DNA of 64,000 nt from Hepsetus odoe (lineage: Eukaryota > Chordata > Actinopteri > Characiformes > Hepsetidae): the NCBI GenBank assembly GCA_017165825.1, contig CM029370.1:16023253-16087252 (forward strand), in the 5' to 3' direction. Shown here in pieces: positions 1 through 50,372 of this stretch. The notes under the pieces are model-generated. The model was not told the origin of the DNA and did not search any database. It saw nothing but the letters and a program-made list of their open reading frames with translations. A program made the translations under genes and the position numbers. How positions within the stretch are numbered: the first letter of the stretch is position 1; the number at the start of each line of letters is the position of its first letter.

Positions 1-515
1 CTGGAGAAAGTTTGCAAGCTGTTAACCCCTCGTGGTAAGGTGGCTCTGCCTTGGTAATTTAAGAATACGTCTGTAAAGAGTTGTTTAGTTTGCAGATAAT
101 GCCATGAAAACTCCTGATATTTTGTTACGCTGTTAAACAAAGCCTGTTATTTTGCTCAGCATTACCGCTCTCTCTTACATTCTTTTTCTGTTTATTCCTT
201 GCCATCTCTCCATATATCTCAGGGGTTTTTATGCTGAATCTGGTGTGTCGTGATTCAACTCTGAGGCAGACAGTGATGGAGCGCATACATGCCGTGTTCC
301 CAAATGTGTTATCTCGACCCATTGAAGGCGAGGTCAATGAGGTGTTGCTTTGTTCAAGAAGTGGAGGTGAAGGACAAACACCTTCTCTTGTCCCCCAGGA
401 GCTGCAAAAGGCTGGCAAAAGCCTACAGGGGGCACTGCGGAGCCGCAGTCAGAACGCCCCCTGCACCCCTCAAATAGACATTTCTGCAATGCTCAAGGAC
501 CTGCGGTTAGTTTAA
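1..515 (+). CDS. mettl13: METTL13 (eEF1A lysine and N-terminal methyltransferase), C-terminal end, partial
   Basis: Two coding segments, 1-34 and 223-515, join across a short intron (donor GTAAGG at 35, acceptor AG at 221-222) to give the last 108 residues, ending in TAA at 513-515. The join reads LTPRGVFMLNLVCRD, and further on come the segments IEGEVNEVL and, near the end, ISAMLKDLRLV. These match the C-terminal methyltransferase domain of METTL13, which methylates the N-terminus and a lysine of elongation factor eEF1A. The rest of the gene lies left of the window. It is followed head-to-tail by dnm3, as at human 1q24. Identity rests on recalled family sequence and synteny; both agree. Confidence 0.9.
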
Positions 516-1115
516 ATAAGTAAGGGAATGAATCTGTGTGTTTGTGTGTCAGTATGGGATTTGCAGAGAAATGCTTTGATCATACACATGCATTGCAAAG
601 CATTCAAGGAAATGCTGAATGCATTCTCATTAAAATATAAATGAACGATTGATCAGGTTGTAATGCAGTAAGTTGTAAAGAAACATTTACAATTTTGCTT
701 TTCTTATCATTTAAATCTGTGAAGTGTTTACAGCTAAAACACTTGACAGCTTGCTGTAAGAATACAAATGTTGAGAATAGGATCATGATTAAGAAGTTCA
801 GATGAAGTACCCCAATAAAAAATAATTGAAATTTACTTTCTCAATGTTTATTATTCACAGGTTGAGTGTTAACAAAGGGTTTTTATAATTACAAAGTCAT
901 TGTTTCCCCTGAATATTCCCTACAAGGTTAAACGGTGCATAAATCACAGCTGTATGTCACTGAAAGGGAAACTTGCACCGAAAGGAATCTCATGAGTGTA
1001 CATATTCACAGTGTGTTTTCATGTTTCTTGGGTAAACTTAAATGTTTGCTGTTATAATGTGTGATTGGATTCATTATCAGATTAATTTCTAGTGTAATCA
1101 TGTGATATGTATATT
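516..1115. other. mettl13 3' UTR and AT-rich spacer
   Basis: AT-rich and non-coding. It holds the presumed mettl13 3' UTR as far as about 840 and then unremarkable spacer. No conserved gene or clear repeat is seen. Confidence 0.6.
814..819 (+). terminator. Candidate mettl13 polyadenylation signal
   Basis: The first AATAAA downstream of the mettl13 stop lies about 300 bases into the presumed 3' UTR. It is followed by a T-rich stretch (about 835-855). There is no transcript evidence, so the actual cleavage site is inferred. Confidence 0.5.
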
Positions 1116-1373
1116 GGGGCAGCGGTGGCCTAGCGGTTAGGGCGTTAGTCGCATAATCTGAGGATCGGGGGTTCAAACCCCTTCCCAAAAGGTTGCCCTG
1201 AGGTACCCTTGAGCAAGGTACCATCCCCATCACTGCTCCCCGGGCGCTTTCAATAGCTGCCCACTGCTGCACGGGTTTGAGTGTGCATGGGTTAAATGCA
1301 GAGGTCCAATTTCGTTGTGGTTCATGTGGGCTGTGCCGTGACCTCACAATGACAAGGGTTGTCACTTTCACTT
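1116..1373 (+). repeat. tRNA-derived SINE, near full length
   Basis: The head GGGGCAGCGGTGGCCTAG carries an A-box-like segment, and GGGGGTTCAAACCCC is a B-box-like segment. The body contains GGTTGCCCTGAGGTACC and CCCCGGGCGC, and the tail ends in GTCACTTTCACTT. At least eleven relatives with the same head, body or tail occur in this window on both strands. This copy is the best reference for the family. Confidence 0.85.
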
Positions 1374-1639
1374 AATTTCAGTCTACTGATTCTGCAAGCT
1401 TATTATAAATGAGTACATTTGTACTGATAAGTTAATGTTAGTCTTGATAATTATTTTTAATGCTTAATAATTATAATAATAATTGTCAACATGTTATTTA
1501 TTAATATTAATTCAGAACGTTTGCTTTATTAGATAACGCTTTCACTTCTGGGTAACCTTTTAAGATGGATCAGATTGTAGCAATATGAATAAACCTGCTT
1601 TATAAAACCTTGATTCGCATTTAGCTGTGCGTCAACCTG

Positions 1640-2452
1640 GCAACCCGAGAGACCTCCGCTCCAGCCGTGTTCTTTAAAGAGCGAGCCGGACTGTACAGGA
1701 ACCTGCGCACTGGCACTAGGAGAGGAAAACAGACCACACAGGAGCCTCTCCGCTCTTATAAACACCTTTCACACCTTCACACCGGTCCCGGGGCGTGTGT
1801 GGACGGAGACGAAATGTAAGAAAGTGGCGGTCCGTGCGCTCGAGCTTTTCCCCGCGGAGAGGCGCGGTGCGGGTGTTTGCGCATGCGCGGCAGCGAGCCG
1901 TTAACTGTCAGAAGTTGATCCAGAGAGCCGATCCGGACCAGAGCAGGGAGGGACGGAAGGCGCTTCCAGTGGGCACGGTTTCCTTTAAGGACTTCTGCAT
2001 GTCGGTTCCTCCTCATGTCGGCGGCTGCAGAAAGAAGTAGAAGTGCCCACCGTGACCGAGAGCGGTGTTGAGGGGTGTGCGCGTCCAGAAGTGGATTAGG
2101 TCGAGCTGAAGTTCTGCTCACGGGAGGAGGAGGACCAGGCAAGCCTCTCATAAAACAGTTAACTTCGTCAGTTACTTTAAAGGACCACACGGTTACTGAC
2201 ACGGGCATAATTTAGGAACTTCTAGACAAGGTTTTAAACGCTAGCCGAGCACCAGCGACTAGCCTGTCAAACCGCGCCTCCGACTGCGGTAATGAAAGTC
2301 TGACCCGCTGCTCTGTAACTCTAGCTGTTGAGAACGCGACTGTCTCTTTAGTCTACAGCTGACGCTCTGGATGGTCTGGGGGAAGGAGACAGCGGTTTTT
2401 GGACACTAACCGTCTCGGTCAGGACCTTCTGTCAGCTCCTTTGGATGTGAGG
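1640..2452 (+). promoter_or_regulatory. dnm3 CpG-rich promoter and 5' UTR
   Basis: CpG and GC content rise sharply here compared with the flanks. A perfect NRF-1-type palindrome, TGCGCATGCGCG, lies at 1878-1889. No TATA box is obvious. The region runs straight into the dnm3 start codon at 2453 and should contain the transcription start and 5' leader. NRF-1 sites are common in broadly expressed and neuronal CpG promoters; its use here is inferred. Confidence 0.65.
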
Positions 2453-43471
<41,019 letters not shown>

Positions 43472-43968
43472 CACCCACGTAGTGACACAAGGCCTGTGTC
43501 CAAGAAAAGTCCAACCACAAAAGGACAAAAAGCACCAACTGATTGCATTTTCCTCAAGCTTTTGCCAATGGCCCACATTCTTCTCCACTTGCCTTTGGTG
43601 TGGCTTTAGAGGTGGTAGACAAGATCTTAGATCTGTGGTTATAGTCAATTTGCAATGGACTAAAATGAACTTAAGTCTTTCCTCCAGATGTGGGAATGGG
43701 TGGGCAATATTATGCAGTATTGTGTTGTTTTTACTCTACCTGCGAGTGAAGCTCTTGTTCTGTACATGTCTCTACAACGGGATAGATGCTTTAAGTGTAA
43801 TTCAGTTTATGCCTTGGGGAGAGAAAATGGTTTGATTTAATAATTTGGTTATAGGGGAAATAATTGAAAATGTTAATATATTCTGATATTTCCTTTTTAT
43901 GAATACAGCCATGTGTGTTTATAATGTGCTGAAATACTACCAGAGCCACAATATATTAGCAGGCATCA

Positions 43969-43974
43969 AATAAA
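43969..43974 (+). terminator. dnm3 polyadenylation signal
   Basis: AATAAA about 500 bases after the proposed stop at 43471, followed by T/G-rich sequence (TTGTTTG and a TGTGTTTTT run). No other AATAAA is seen between the stop and this one, so the 3' UTR is about 43472-43990. Confidence 0.65.
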
Positions 43975-44087
43975 ATTGTTTGCGAACTACAGGAATCGTG
44001 TCCTCCTATGATAATGTGTTTTTACACTGAGATATAATAACATTAACCAAGATGTCAACCAATCGTTTTTAGTCCAAGGTTCAATGT

Positions 44088-44300
44088 TTGATTGGCCCAT
44101 TGCACTCTGACGTTGCCCTTTCATCTCTTTGTGACGGTTTTATGACGTTGTTGGAGTCGATGAGCAAACGCTTGATCAAAAAAGTTGCTTTTTTTTCTAA
44201 TTTTAAGCAGAAACAATTTATGCAGGCTGGCAACCGACAGAATGCAGTCCCAAGAGCGGCCCCAGCAGGCTCTGAACACAACGACCCTCCGGAAGCGGCC
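44088..44300 (+). promoter_or_regulatory. Promoter-like cluster: CCAAT, three TGACG (half-CRE) motifs, ETS motif
   Basis: Within about 210 bases lie GATTGGCCC (inverted CCAAT, 44090), CTGACGTTG (44107), GTGACGG (44130), ATGACGTTG (44141) and CCGGAAGCGG (44288). GC and CpG rise locally in AT-rich surroundings. It begins about 100 bases beyond the dnm3 polyadenylation signal. It could drive the small ORF that follows or an antisense RNA; neither is shown. Confidence 0.45.
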
Positions 44301-44415
44301 CCGCAAAGGCGAAGTGAAGGTACGACTGCCCTCTGGTGGACAGTTTCACCACCTACACATCCAACTTGATTACAAAGCAGAAACTTGTGCAGCATCTACA
44401 AACTTTTACCACTGA
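44242..44415 (+). CDS. Small unidentified ORF, candidate exon
   Basis: The frame from ATG 44242 reads MQSQERPQQALNTTTLRKRP then RKGEVKVRLPSGGQFHHLHI and stops at 44413-44415 (57 residues). Its first 26 codons have strongly GC-biased third positions, unlike the AT-rich flanks. It is basic and has no domain I recognise. A good acceptor at 44210 would also place it, in phase, as an alternative last exon of dnm3. A GTACGA at 44319 could be a donor making it a first exon. Real coding status is uncertain. Confidence 0.3.
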   Translation: MQSQERPQQALNTTTLRKRPRKGEVKVRLPSGGQFHHLHIQLDYKAETCAASTNFYH

Positions 44416-44419
44416 CCCT

Positions 44420-45460
44420 GTCCTCCACTTTCCTTCCTACTGCTCCTCCTTTACCCTGGAGGACCATGGAGGAGGAACAGAGAGAACCAGTAGTAATGGG
44501 GCAAGATGAATGAAATGTTTCAATATCACCAATTTTGGTGCTAATTATGGATGGATTTCCCACCAGTTACTCCTGATAGCCAATCATCATTCCCACACAG
44601 GTCCAGCTTTTTACCAGTTGTATCTGCATTTTATTATTAATACATCAATATAATAAGCCAAACGAAATGTCAAGTATAATCAGAATTCAATGTTGTTGCT
44701 CTGAAGATCTGCGAAAGTGAGCGTGCGCACGCGCGCACACACAAACACACACTTATATATATAGAAGTAGTATACCCACGTGTCCTCTTCAGGAAGCTGC
44801 TTTGGCTTGTGTTAAGACTGGCTTCTTTTGGTTCCTCTGGTATTTGATACGGCAAAACCAGTTTCAGGTTCATGGAAGAATGGCCAAAGGAAAGGAGTGT
44901 TAGGAAAAGCTGGTGTCTGACTTCTTGTTACAGTTTTAATAATGAATCGTGAGAGTCTGGCAAGACATAAATAGCTAGTCCAGGGTAAAACATACCAAAA
45001 AATTATTTTCAGGTTTCAGTCATTAGGAATGCATGAAAAATACACATTTGCACGTAGACAGCCAATAAATGTGCATGCAGTGGTTGGCCTTTCCCCCCAC
45101 CTCAACCTCCAAAGACCCTTCTGCCGACTTTATACATTAACAACATAATCAGCTCAATGTCAATGGGCAGCAATATTTCTGTAAACATGTAAATGTTACT
45201 GAGTGTGACATTACAACCATGATGACTAAAAACAGTGAGATTTTGAAACTTACTAGGTAGCGATGATATTTTGTACACTTTAACAGTGTTCACATAATAC
45301 AAACTACTTTATTTGAAAACGCAAGAAAATCTTTTTGATGACATGGGGTCTACTTGATGTTTATTTCACATACAATAAATAAAAACTTATAAAAGTATTT
45401 AGAAAACACCAAGTAACTGTTAATATATTTAAAAAATACTGTTCCAGTTTATTCACTCAT
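44420..45460. other. Spacer between the dnm3 region and pigc
   Basis: AT-rich, with no recognised gene. An AATAAA at 45064 could serve a plus-strand transcript. On the other strand this is the downstream side of pigc and may include its 3' UTR. Confidence 0.45.
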
Positions 45461-45723
45461 GTTTATAGCTGCTTGTCCTAATTAGGGTCGCAGGGGGTGC
45501 TGGAACCTATCCCAGCTCTCACAGGGTGAAAGGCGCGGATACATTTTGGACAGGTCACCAGTCCGTCCCATGATAGACAACACTCAATTTAACATCCACC
45601 TGTCTTTGGCAATATCATGCAAACTCCACACAGAAAGGATCCGGTCCATCCCCCCTGGGAATCGAACCCGGTACCTTCCTGCTGTGAAGCAACAGCGCCA
45701 CCCACTGCGCCACCGTGCTGCCT
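45461..45723 (-). repeat. tRNA-derived SINE of a different family
   Basis: Minus strand: GGCAGCACGGTGGCGCAGTG GGTGGCGCTGTTGC head, GGTTCGATTCCCAGGGGGGA B-box region, then GTTTGCATGATATTGCC and a tail with GTCCAAAATGTATCCGCGCC and AGCTGGGATAGGTTCCAGCA. The head differs from the GGGGCAGCGGTGG family. It sits just downstream of the pigc stop codon. Confidence 0.75.
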
Positions 45724-45909
45724 CCTCATTTTGTTCAGTCATGTGTAAAAGCTTAAATCAATTAACACAGTTATGTCTAGAGTAGAATTAGTGATTGTGC
45801 TGTGATTCCCCTGAGCATTTGTGTAAGAGTTGTTCTTTAAACAACCTGCAACCGTTACAATTAAAATTTTGTTAATAAAGTGGTCTATACTCTGACTTGA
45901 GTATTTATG

Positions 45910-46791
45910 TCAGCTCAGGAAGCGAGACAAGTCCTCTCTGATCTCAGCCTCGTCCCATGGACCGTGGATGTTGTCCTTGTGTCTCTGTAATTGCACCAAC
46001 AGCAGTGGACAGGCTAGTGTGAGCACTAACAAAGTTAATAGTAAGAGAAGAGCTCCTCCAGGCCAAACGCTCGCCAGTCCTCCGACCCCGGCCACGCACA
46101 CCAGGGCTGCGGCGCAGGGGAAGCTCCATTCTTCGCGTTCCCTGAGGCAATGGAGCAGACAGGGCCACAGAGCAAACACTAGCAGAGCACAACTCAACAT
46201 TGCGAAAGTGTGCAAGGCCCCAGGCAAGCGTGAGGCCAAGCACACTGAGCCAAACAGTGCTGCATTCAAGGACAGGCTGCCTGGGGGGCTGGGCTGGGTA
46301 TATGGGAAGGACACTAGGTGGGCCAGCAGCATCATGGCCGACATGGCGTAAACAGTGTCTGAGCTCACAGACTCGGTCAGTGTCTTCAGAACAGGCGAGA
46401 AGCCAAAGGTAAAGGCCAAGAAGATGGCAGCACTCTGCAGGTCAGCCATGCGAGTTCGCCCTCTGCCAACTCCTCCTAAAGCCTCATACAGTCCATAGCC
46501 CACCAAGGCAGATCCGAGGCAGGCCCAGAGCAGGTCAGCTGGACCCAAGTCTCCTCGAACCATGTAGGACCACAAGGTGAGGAACACGGCAACACAAGAG
46601 ACTTGCTGAGCCACAAGGCCTGCTTCCCGCACCACCATCCAGTAGCGATACTGGCGGACACCGATGTTGCGCCGCAGCTCCTCCAAAAATCGGCGGTCTA
46701 CATAGTTGTCGGGATAGGGCTGCCGCTCGTATAGAACCTTCCTCCATGGGACAGCCGGTGGGGCGGCTGGACTGCTATCTGCGCCCATCAT
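45910..46791 (-). CDS. pigc: PIGC, GPI-GlcNAc transferase subunit C (GPI2 family)
   Basis: A single open frame of 293 residues on one exon; human PIGC is 297 and also has an intronless coding region. The N-terminus carries VLYERQPYPDNYVDRRFLEE (residues 19-38), the centre FSPVLKTLTESVS, and the C-terminus NIHGPWDEAEIREDLSRFLS, all family hallmarks. Several hydrophobic segments between them fit a multi-pass ER membrane protein. PIGC belongs to the complex with PIGA, PIGH, PIGP, PIGQ, PIGY and DPM2 that moves GlcNAc from UDP-GlcNAc to phosphatidylinositol, the first step of GPI-anchor synthesis. ATG 46789-46791 is followed at once by a second ATG. An acceptor-like TTTTGACAG directly before it implies an upstream non-coding exon. 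It lies tail-to-tail with dnm3. Confidence 0.96.
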   Translation of the reverse strand: MMGADSSPAAPPAVPWRKVLYERQPYPDNYVDRRFLEELRRNIGVRQYRYWMVVREAGLVAQQVSCVAVFLTLWSYMVRGDLGPADLLWACLGSALVGYGLYEALGGVGRGRTRMADLQSAAIFLAFTFGFSPVLKTLTESVSSDTVYAMSAMMLLAHLVSFPYTQPSPPGSLSLNAALFGSVCLASRLPGALHTFAMLSCALLVFALWPCLLHCLREREEWSFPCAAALVCVAGVGGLASVWPGGALLLLLTLLVLTLACPLLLVQLQRHKDNIHGPWDEAEIREDLSRFLS

Positions 46792-46907
46792 CTGTCAAAA
46801 GACATTTGGTTCATGAAGCTGTATTTTAAACACCAATGACTAGAAATGTTCAATCTGGATTGATGTAAAAGATGACGAGCATGGCTACTTCTGAAATCTT
46901 TTGGTTT

Positions 46908-47483
46908 GGGACAGCGAAGGCCTAGTGATTATTAAGGCTTGAGCAAGGTGTGGGTGTTAAATGCAGAAAAGCATTGTGTTGTGGTTCACCATGTGCTTTG
47001 TTTTTGTTTTCACAATGACAATATAGTCACTTTCACTATCTAGAATGACAACTAGAAAAGAAATCAAAAACTAGAGAAATGTTTTGGGCCAAGGGATGTT
47101 ACAACAAGATAATACAACTGTGGCTGACTCCAGGGGCAGTGGAGGCTTACTGGTTGGGAGGTTGTGTTCGAGTCCCAGCCCAGTAGGTTACTCTTTAAGG
47201 TCCAGAGCACGGCACCCAGAGCACTAGATGTGCAGGTGCCCACTGTACTGTGTTATTGACCTTAGGGCAGTGGTGGCCTAGTGTTTAAGTTCTTGTAGCG
47301 TGGTTGGAAGGTTGTGGGTTCGAGTCGTAGTAGATTACCTTTAAGGTACAGTCCACAACCCTACTCCCCGGGCTGTCCACTGCTCTGTGTGTGTGTGTGT
47401 GATGGGTTAAAGGCAGGGAGGCATTTTGTTGTGGTTTTTGCTGTGCTCTCATCACAATTGCAACCACTTTCACTTTCACTTTC
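46908..47483 (+). repeat. Three SINE fragments in tandem in the pigc 5' intron
   Basis: 46908-47037: an internally deleted copy (GGCCTAGTGATTATTAAGGC head, CACAATGACAATATAGTCAC tail). 47132-47264: a head-and-body copy with GGTTGTGTTCGAGTCCCAGC. 47266-47483: a longer copy, TAGGGCAGTGGTGGCCTAGT GTTTAAG to ACTTTCACTTTCAC. All three have the same orientation, opposite to pigc. Confidence 0.7.
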
Positions 47484-47689
47484 ACAAACTGCCCAGAGCG
47501 GAAGTGAGATCACTGGGAAATCATGTAAGGCTGTAATGTTAAACCTGTGGTTTATTATCAGTTTAAACGTGACAGCACACCGCACTGGCGTCTTGACGCC
47601 AAATATATCGGACGAAAAGAAAGAGCACGTTACCGGTCAGTCAGCTTTAACCGTTTTTTCCGCCTGGCTACATGGACTTAGCCTGAGAC

Positions 47690-47990
47690 CGACCGCGGGC
47701 TTGTTCCGCTCCCTTTAAACACACAGTCCGAGGAACCATCCGCTCAGACAGACTGTCCTCCCCCATGTCCCGAGAGTCGGTCACTTTATGGACAGGGTGA
47801 GAGCTGCTGGGACTCGTTCCAGATCAGCCGACGAGCCCCGCTCGGCGAGAACACCTCGCCGTCTGGACTACCGGATGTGACGACACGTGAAAACACTGCA
47901 GCGGCGTGGGCGGAACACAGTCCCCCCTGCCGGAGCTCCCCGAACGGCCGCGTCCCAAACCGAAGGCTGCTGACTCGAAGCCTCGCTGTG
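47690..47990 (-). promoter_or_regulatory. CpG-rich promoter of pigc
   Basis: A CpG-rich block about 1 kb upstream of the pigc coding exon, with ACCGGATGTGACGACACGTG at 47870-47889. This combines an ETS-like core, a TGACG half-site and a CACGTG E-box. It probably holds the non-coding first exon and donor of pigc. The intervening 46800-47690 is mostly SINE remnants. Confidence 0.55.
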
Positions 47991-48099
47991 TGTTAGTGCC
48001 TTTACAGTGGTGAGGATCTGAGACAGTTCAGTTCAGAAAAGACTGCCTGTCTTCCTGACTGTGACTGAATTAACTGAAACTGAATCAGAATGGGTGAAC

Positions 48100-48127
48100 G
48101 GATTATATGTTCCCAGTAGGAACGTAT

Positions 48128-48161
<34 letters not shown>
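48100..48161 (+). repeat. Compound (CA)n-(TA)n microsatellite
   Basis: ACACACACACACACATATAT and continuing TA repeats to 48161. The flanking 47990-48437 shows nothing else recognisable. Confidence 0.8.
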
Positions 48162-48437
48162 TGACCAACCTGCTGAAGATCATAGTGATAAATATTAGAT
48201 AACGTTTTGTTTGTTTGTTTGAAATCATTTTGTCATTCTTGATGGTGGTAATCCAGAAACCTTTCCAAAAGGAGGTGTGAAATGAACGGGACAACTGACG
48301 CTGTGCTGTAACTGAGACATGCCCTTGGACTTGACATTAGGATGCAGTTGTCCTGATCAGCAGAAGAGGAAGAGAAGCAGCTGAACACTGATCTTTCTCA
48401 GACTCAGACTCACTGTAGTGGCACGTTGGATTTGATA

Positions 48438-48663
48438 AGTGAAAGTGACTATTGTGAAATGCAGCACAACGAAACTGAACCTCTGGGTTTCACCCATACA
48501 CACACGTGCAGCAGGGGGCAGCTATTGAAAGCGCCCGGGGAGTGGTGATGGGCACAGTACCTTGCTCAAGGGTACCTCAGGGCAACCTACTGGTGAGGGA
48601 ATCGAACCCACAATCTTCTGATCGGGGGCAAGTCCCTAACCACTAGGCCACCGCTGCTGCCCT
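48438..48663 (-). repeat. tRNA-derived SINE, reverse orientation, next to a tRNA-Leu pseudogene
   Basis: Minus strand: AGGGCAGCAGCGGTGGCCTA GTGG head, GGGTTCGATTCCCTCACCAG, CCTGAGGTACCCTTGAGCAA, GCGCTTTCAATAGCTGCC, tail AGTCACTTTCACTT. Its head begins 7 bases after the tRNA-like 3' end, on the same strand. Confidence 0.88.
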
Positions 48664-48670
48664 AAAGGTT

Positions 48671-48785
48671 TGTCACAAGCAGGATTTAAACCCCGTCCTT
48701 CTTATGGAGACCAAAACCCTCAACGACTAAGGAAGGCTGCGCCCTCGAGTCTGGTGCCTTATACCTCTCGGCCATTCTATTTGAT
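48671..48785 (-). pseudogene. tRNA-Leu (CAA type, intron-containing) pseudogene
   Basis: Minus strand: ATGGCCGAGAGGTATAAGGC, ACCAGACTCGAG, an intron-like 26-base insert, TTTTGGTCTCCATAAG, GGGGTTTAAATCC and a TGTGACA end. This follows the layout of vertebrate tRNA-Leu(CAA), a gene with an intron after the anticodon and a long variable arm. The anticodon position reads CGA instead of CAA, the 5' acceptor strand is disrupted, and the T-loop is TTTAAAT instead of TTCGAAT. It is a decayed copy. Confidence 0.6.
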
Positions 48786-49271
48786 TCATTATTCTGATTC
48801 TAGGTCACTACAGTTAGCGTATGCGGACCGTCTCCTACTGACAGCCAGATTTACCAGCAGACTGCACTACCTGCCAGGTCAAAGCACACTCCATTATAGT
48901 TCTTTATTAAAATCGGCCTTTATTCTGGTTTAGTTCAGACATTTTATCATGGGGCTGTCCTTATGAACATCTAAATAAAACATAATAGATACACATGTTT
49001 TAAAAATGTATTTGTGTCCCTAGTCAGAATCACAGCAGCAGATATAAACCACTGCCATCTGCCAGTCACTTGATTGGCTTAGCGCCAAGACCAGTCCAAG
49101 CCAAGCCCCTAATCCACAGTGTCAGGAATAGCCAGTCAGGATCTCCACTGTCCACAAAGGTAACCTTCAGTTCATGTGATAAAGTTACAAAGTAACTTTC
49201 TAGTAACTGATCTATTTCTATTGGTTATTTTGTCATAAAATTTTAAATATATAGCAGTGACTATTTATTAT

Positions 49272-49470
49272 GGGCAGCGGTGGCCTAGTGGTTAGGGCGC
49301 TGGCCACATGATTGGAGGACTGGGGGTTTAAACCCCTTCCCGAGAGGTTGCCCTGAGGTACCATTGAGCAAGGTGCCGTACCCGTCCCGGTCCTTCCTGT
49401 GATGGGCTGGTGACCTGTCCAGGGTTGGACTCCAGCACCCACCTGCTTGGGACAAGTGGCAGAAAATGAC
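49272..49470 (+). repeat. tRNA-derived SINE with exchanged 3' tail
   Basis: Head GGGCAGCGGTGGCCTAGTGG, GGGGTTTAAACCCC, GGTTGCCCTGAGGTACCATT as in the main family. After about 49380 it switches to GATGGGCTGGTGACCTGTCC AGGG and ends in TGCTTGGGACAAGTGGCAGA AAATG, as at 37478-37716 in reverse. Confidence 0.75.
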
Positions 49471-49541
49471 TATTTATTATTTACATTATTAGAGGTAAAT
49501 ATTCATACTGTATAGAAAGTCTCCACATTTCTTTACTGCAT

Positions 49542-49743
49542 GTGGGTGGTGGTGGTGGTCTTGTGGTAGGGTACTTGCCTATGGACCTATGGCTCAAGAG
49601 GTCCCAGGTTTGAATCCCACCTCTGGCACTTCCACCACTGGGTCCCTGACCAAGACTCTTAACCCTGAGATGCTACAGGGGGAACCTCCCTGTAATGAGG
49701 ACATGGAATCCGCTCTGGATAAGAGTGTCTGGTAAATGTATGT
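49542..49743 (+). repeat. tRNA-derived SINE, third family, copy 1
   Basis: GGTGGTGGTCTTGTGGTAGG head, GTCCCAGGTTTGAATCCCAC B-box region, CAAGACTCTTAACCC body, and the tail GGATAAGAGTGTCTGGTAAA TG, a 3' end widely shared by fish SINE/LINE families. Confidence 0.85.
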
Positions 49744-50198
49744 GGAGAATTTATAAATGTGTACATAATACCTACAATTTTATGTCACAGGCTGTGTTAA
49801 CACAAGCTCCCAACTGTGATCAAAAACCAGATGTCCAGATCAGGAGACAATACTGTGGTCAAAGACTCAGGGGCAGGTGAAGAAATGAACTCTATTCTTT
49901 TAGGCCCTGCTCCTTTAATTCCCCATTGAGATTTAAAACGTATCACATGCGTTGGTATCTCCTCCAGATTAAGGCCGCTGTGTATTAGGAAGCTCTCTGT
50001 ACAAGCTGTTATGCAGTGTCAAGGGATCCAACCTTGCCCTCGAAGAGGACCCAAACCTGGCCCACAGAAAAGCCATGAAAGGTCAGCATGAACACGTCAA
50101 TTTAAAACAACCTTATTTATAGTGACGGGCCGGTGAACATTTAATTTCACACTAACTTTCCTTTATCCCTAATGTAGCTGAGCAGCCACTTACCACTA

Positions 50199-50372
50199 AG
50201 GGTGGTGGTGGTCTAGTGGTAGGATACTTGCTTATGGCTCAAGAGATCCCAGGTTTGAATCCCACCTCTGGGTCCCTGAGCAAGACCCTTAACCCGGAGT
50301 TGCTCCAGGAGGACTGTCCCTGTAATTAGGACATGGAAGTCTCTCTGGATGCTAAATGCTGTAAATGTTACC
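50199..50372 (+). repeat. tRNA-derived SINE, third family, copy 2
   Basis: GGTGGTGGTGGTCTAGTGGT AGGATACTTGC head and GATCCCAGGTTTGAATCCCA CCTCTGGGTCC body. The end CTCTGGATGCTAAATGCTGT is partly deleted compared with the copy at 49542. Confidence 0.82.

Noticed and set aside
1777..2208. 143-residue minus-strand frame in the dnm3 promoter
   Set aside because: Open only because of high GC content. It has no recognisable domain and overlaps the 5' leader of dnm3 in antisense.
45944..46747. Several 60-130-residue frames on both strands overlapping pigc
   Set aside because: Shadows of the pigc coding exon in other frames; the pigc frame has full family similarity from start to stop.
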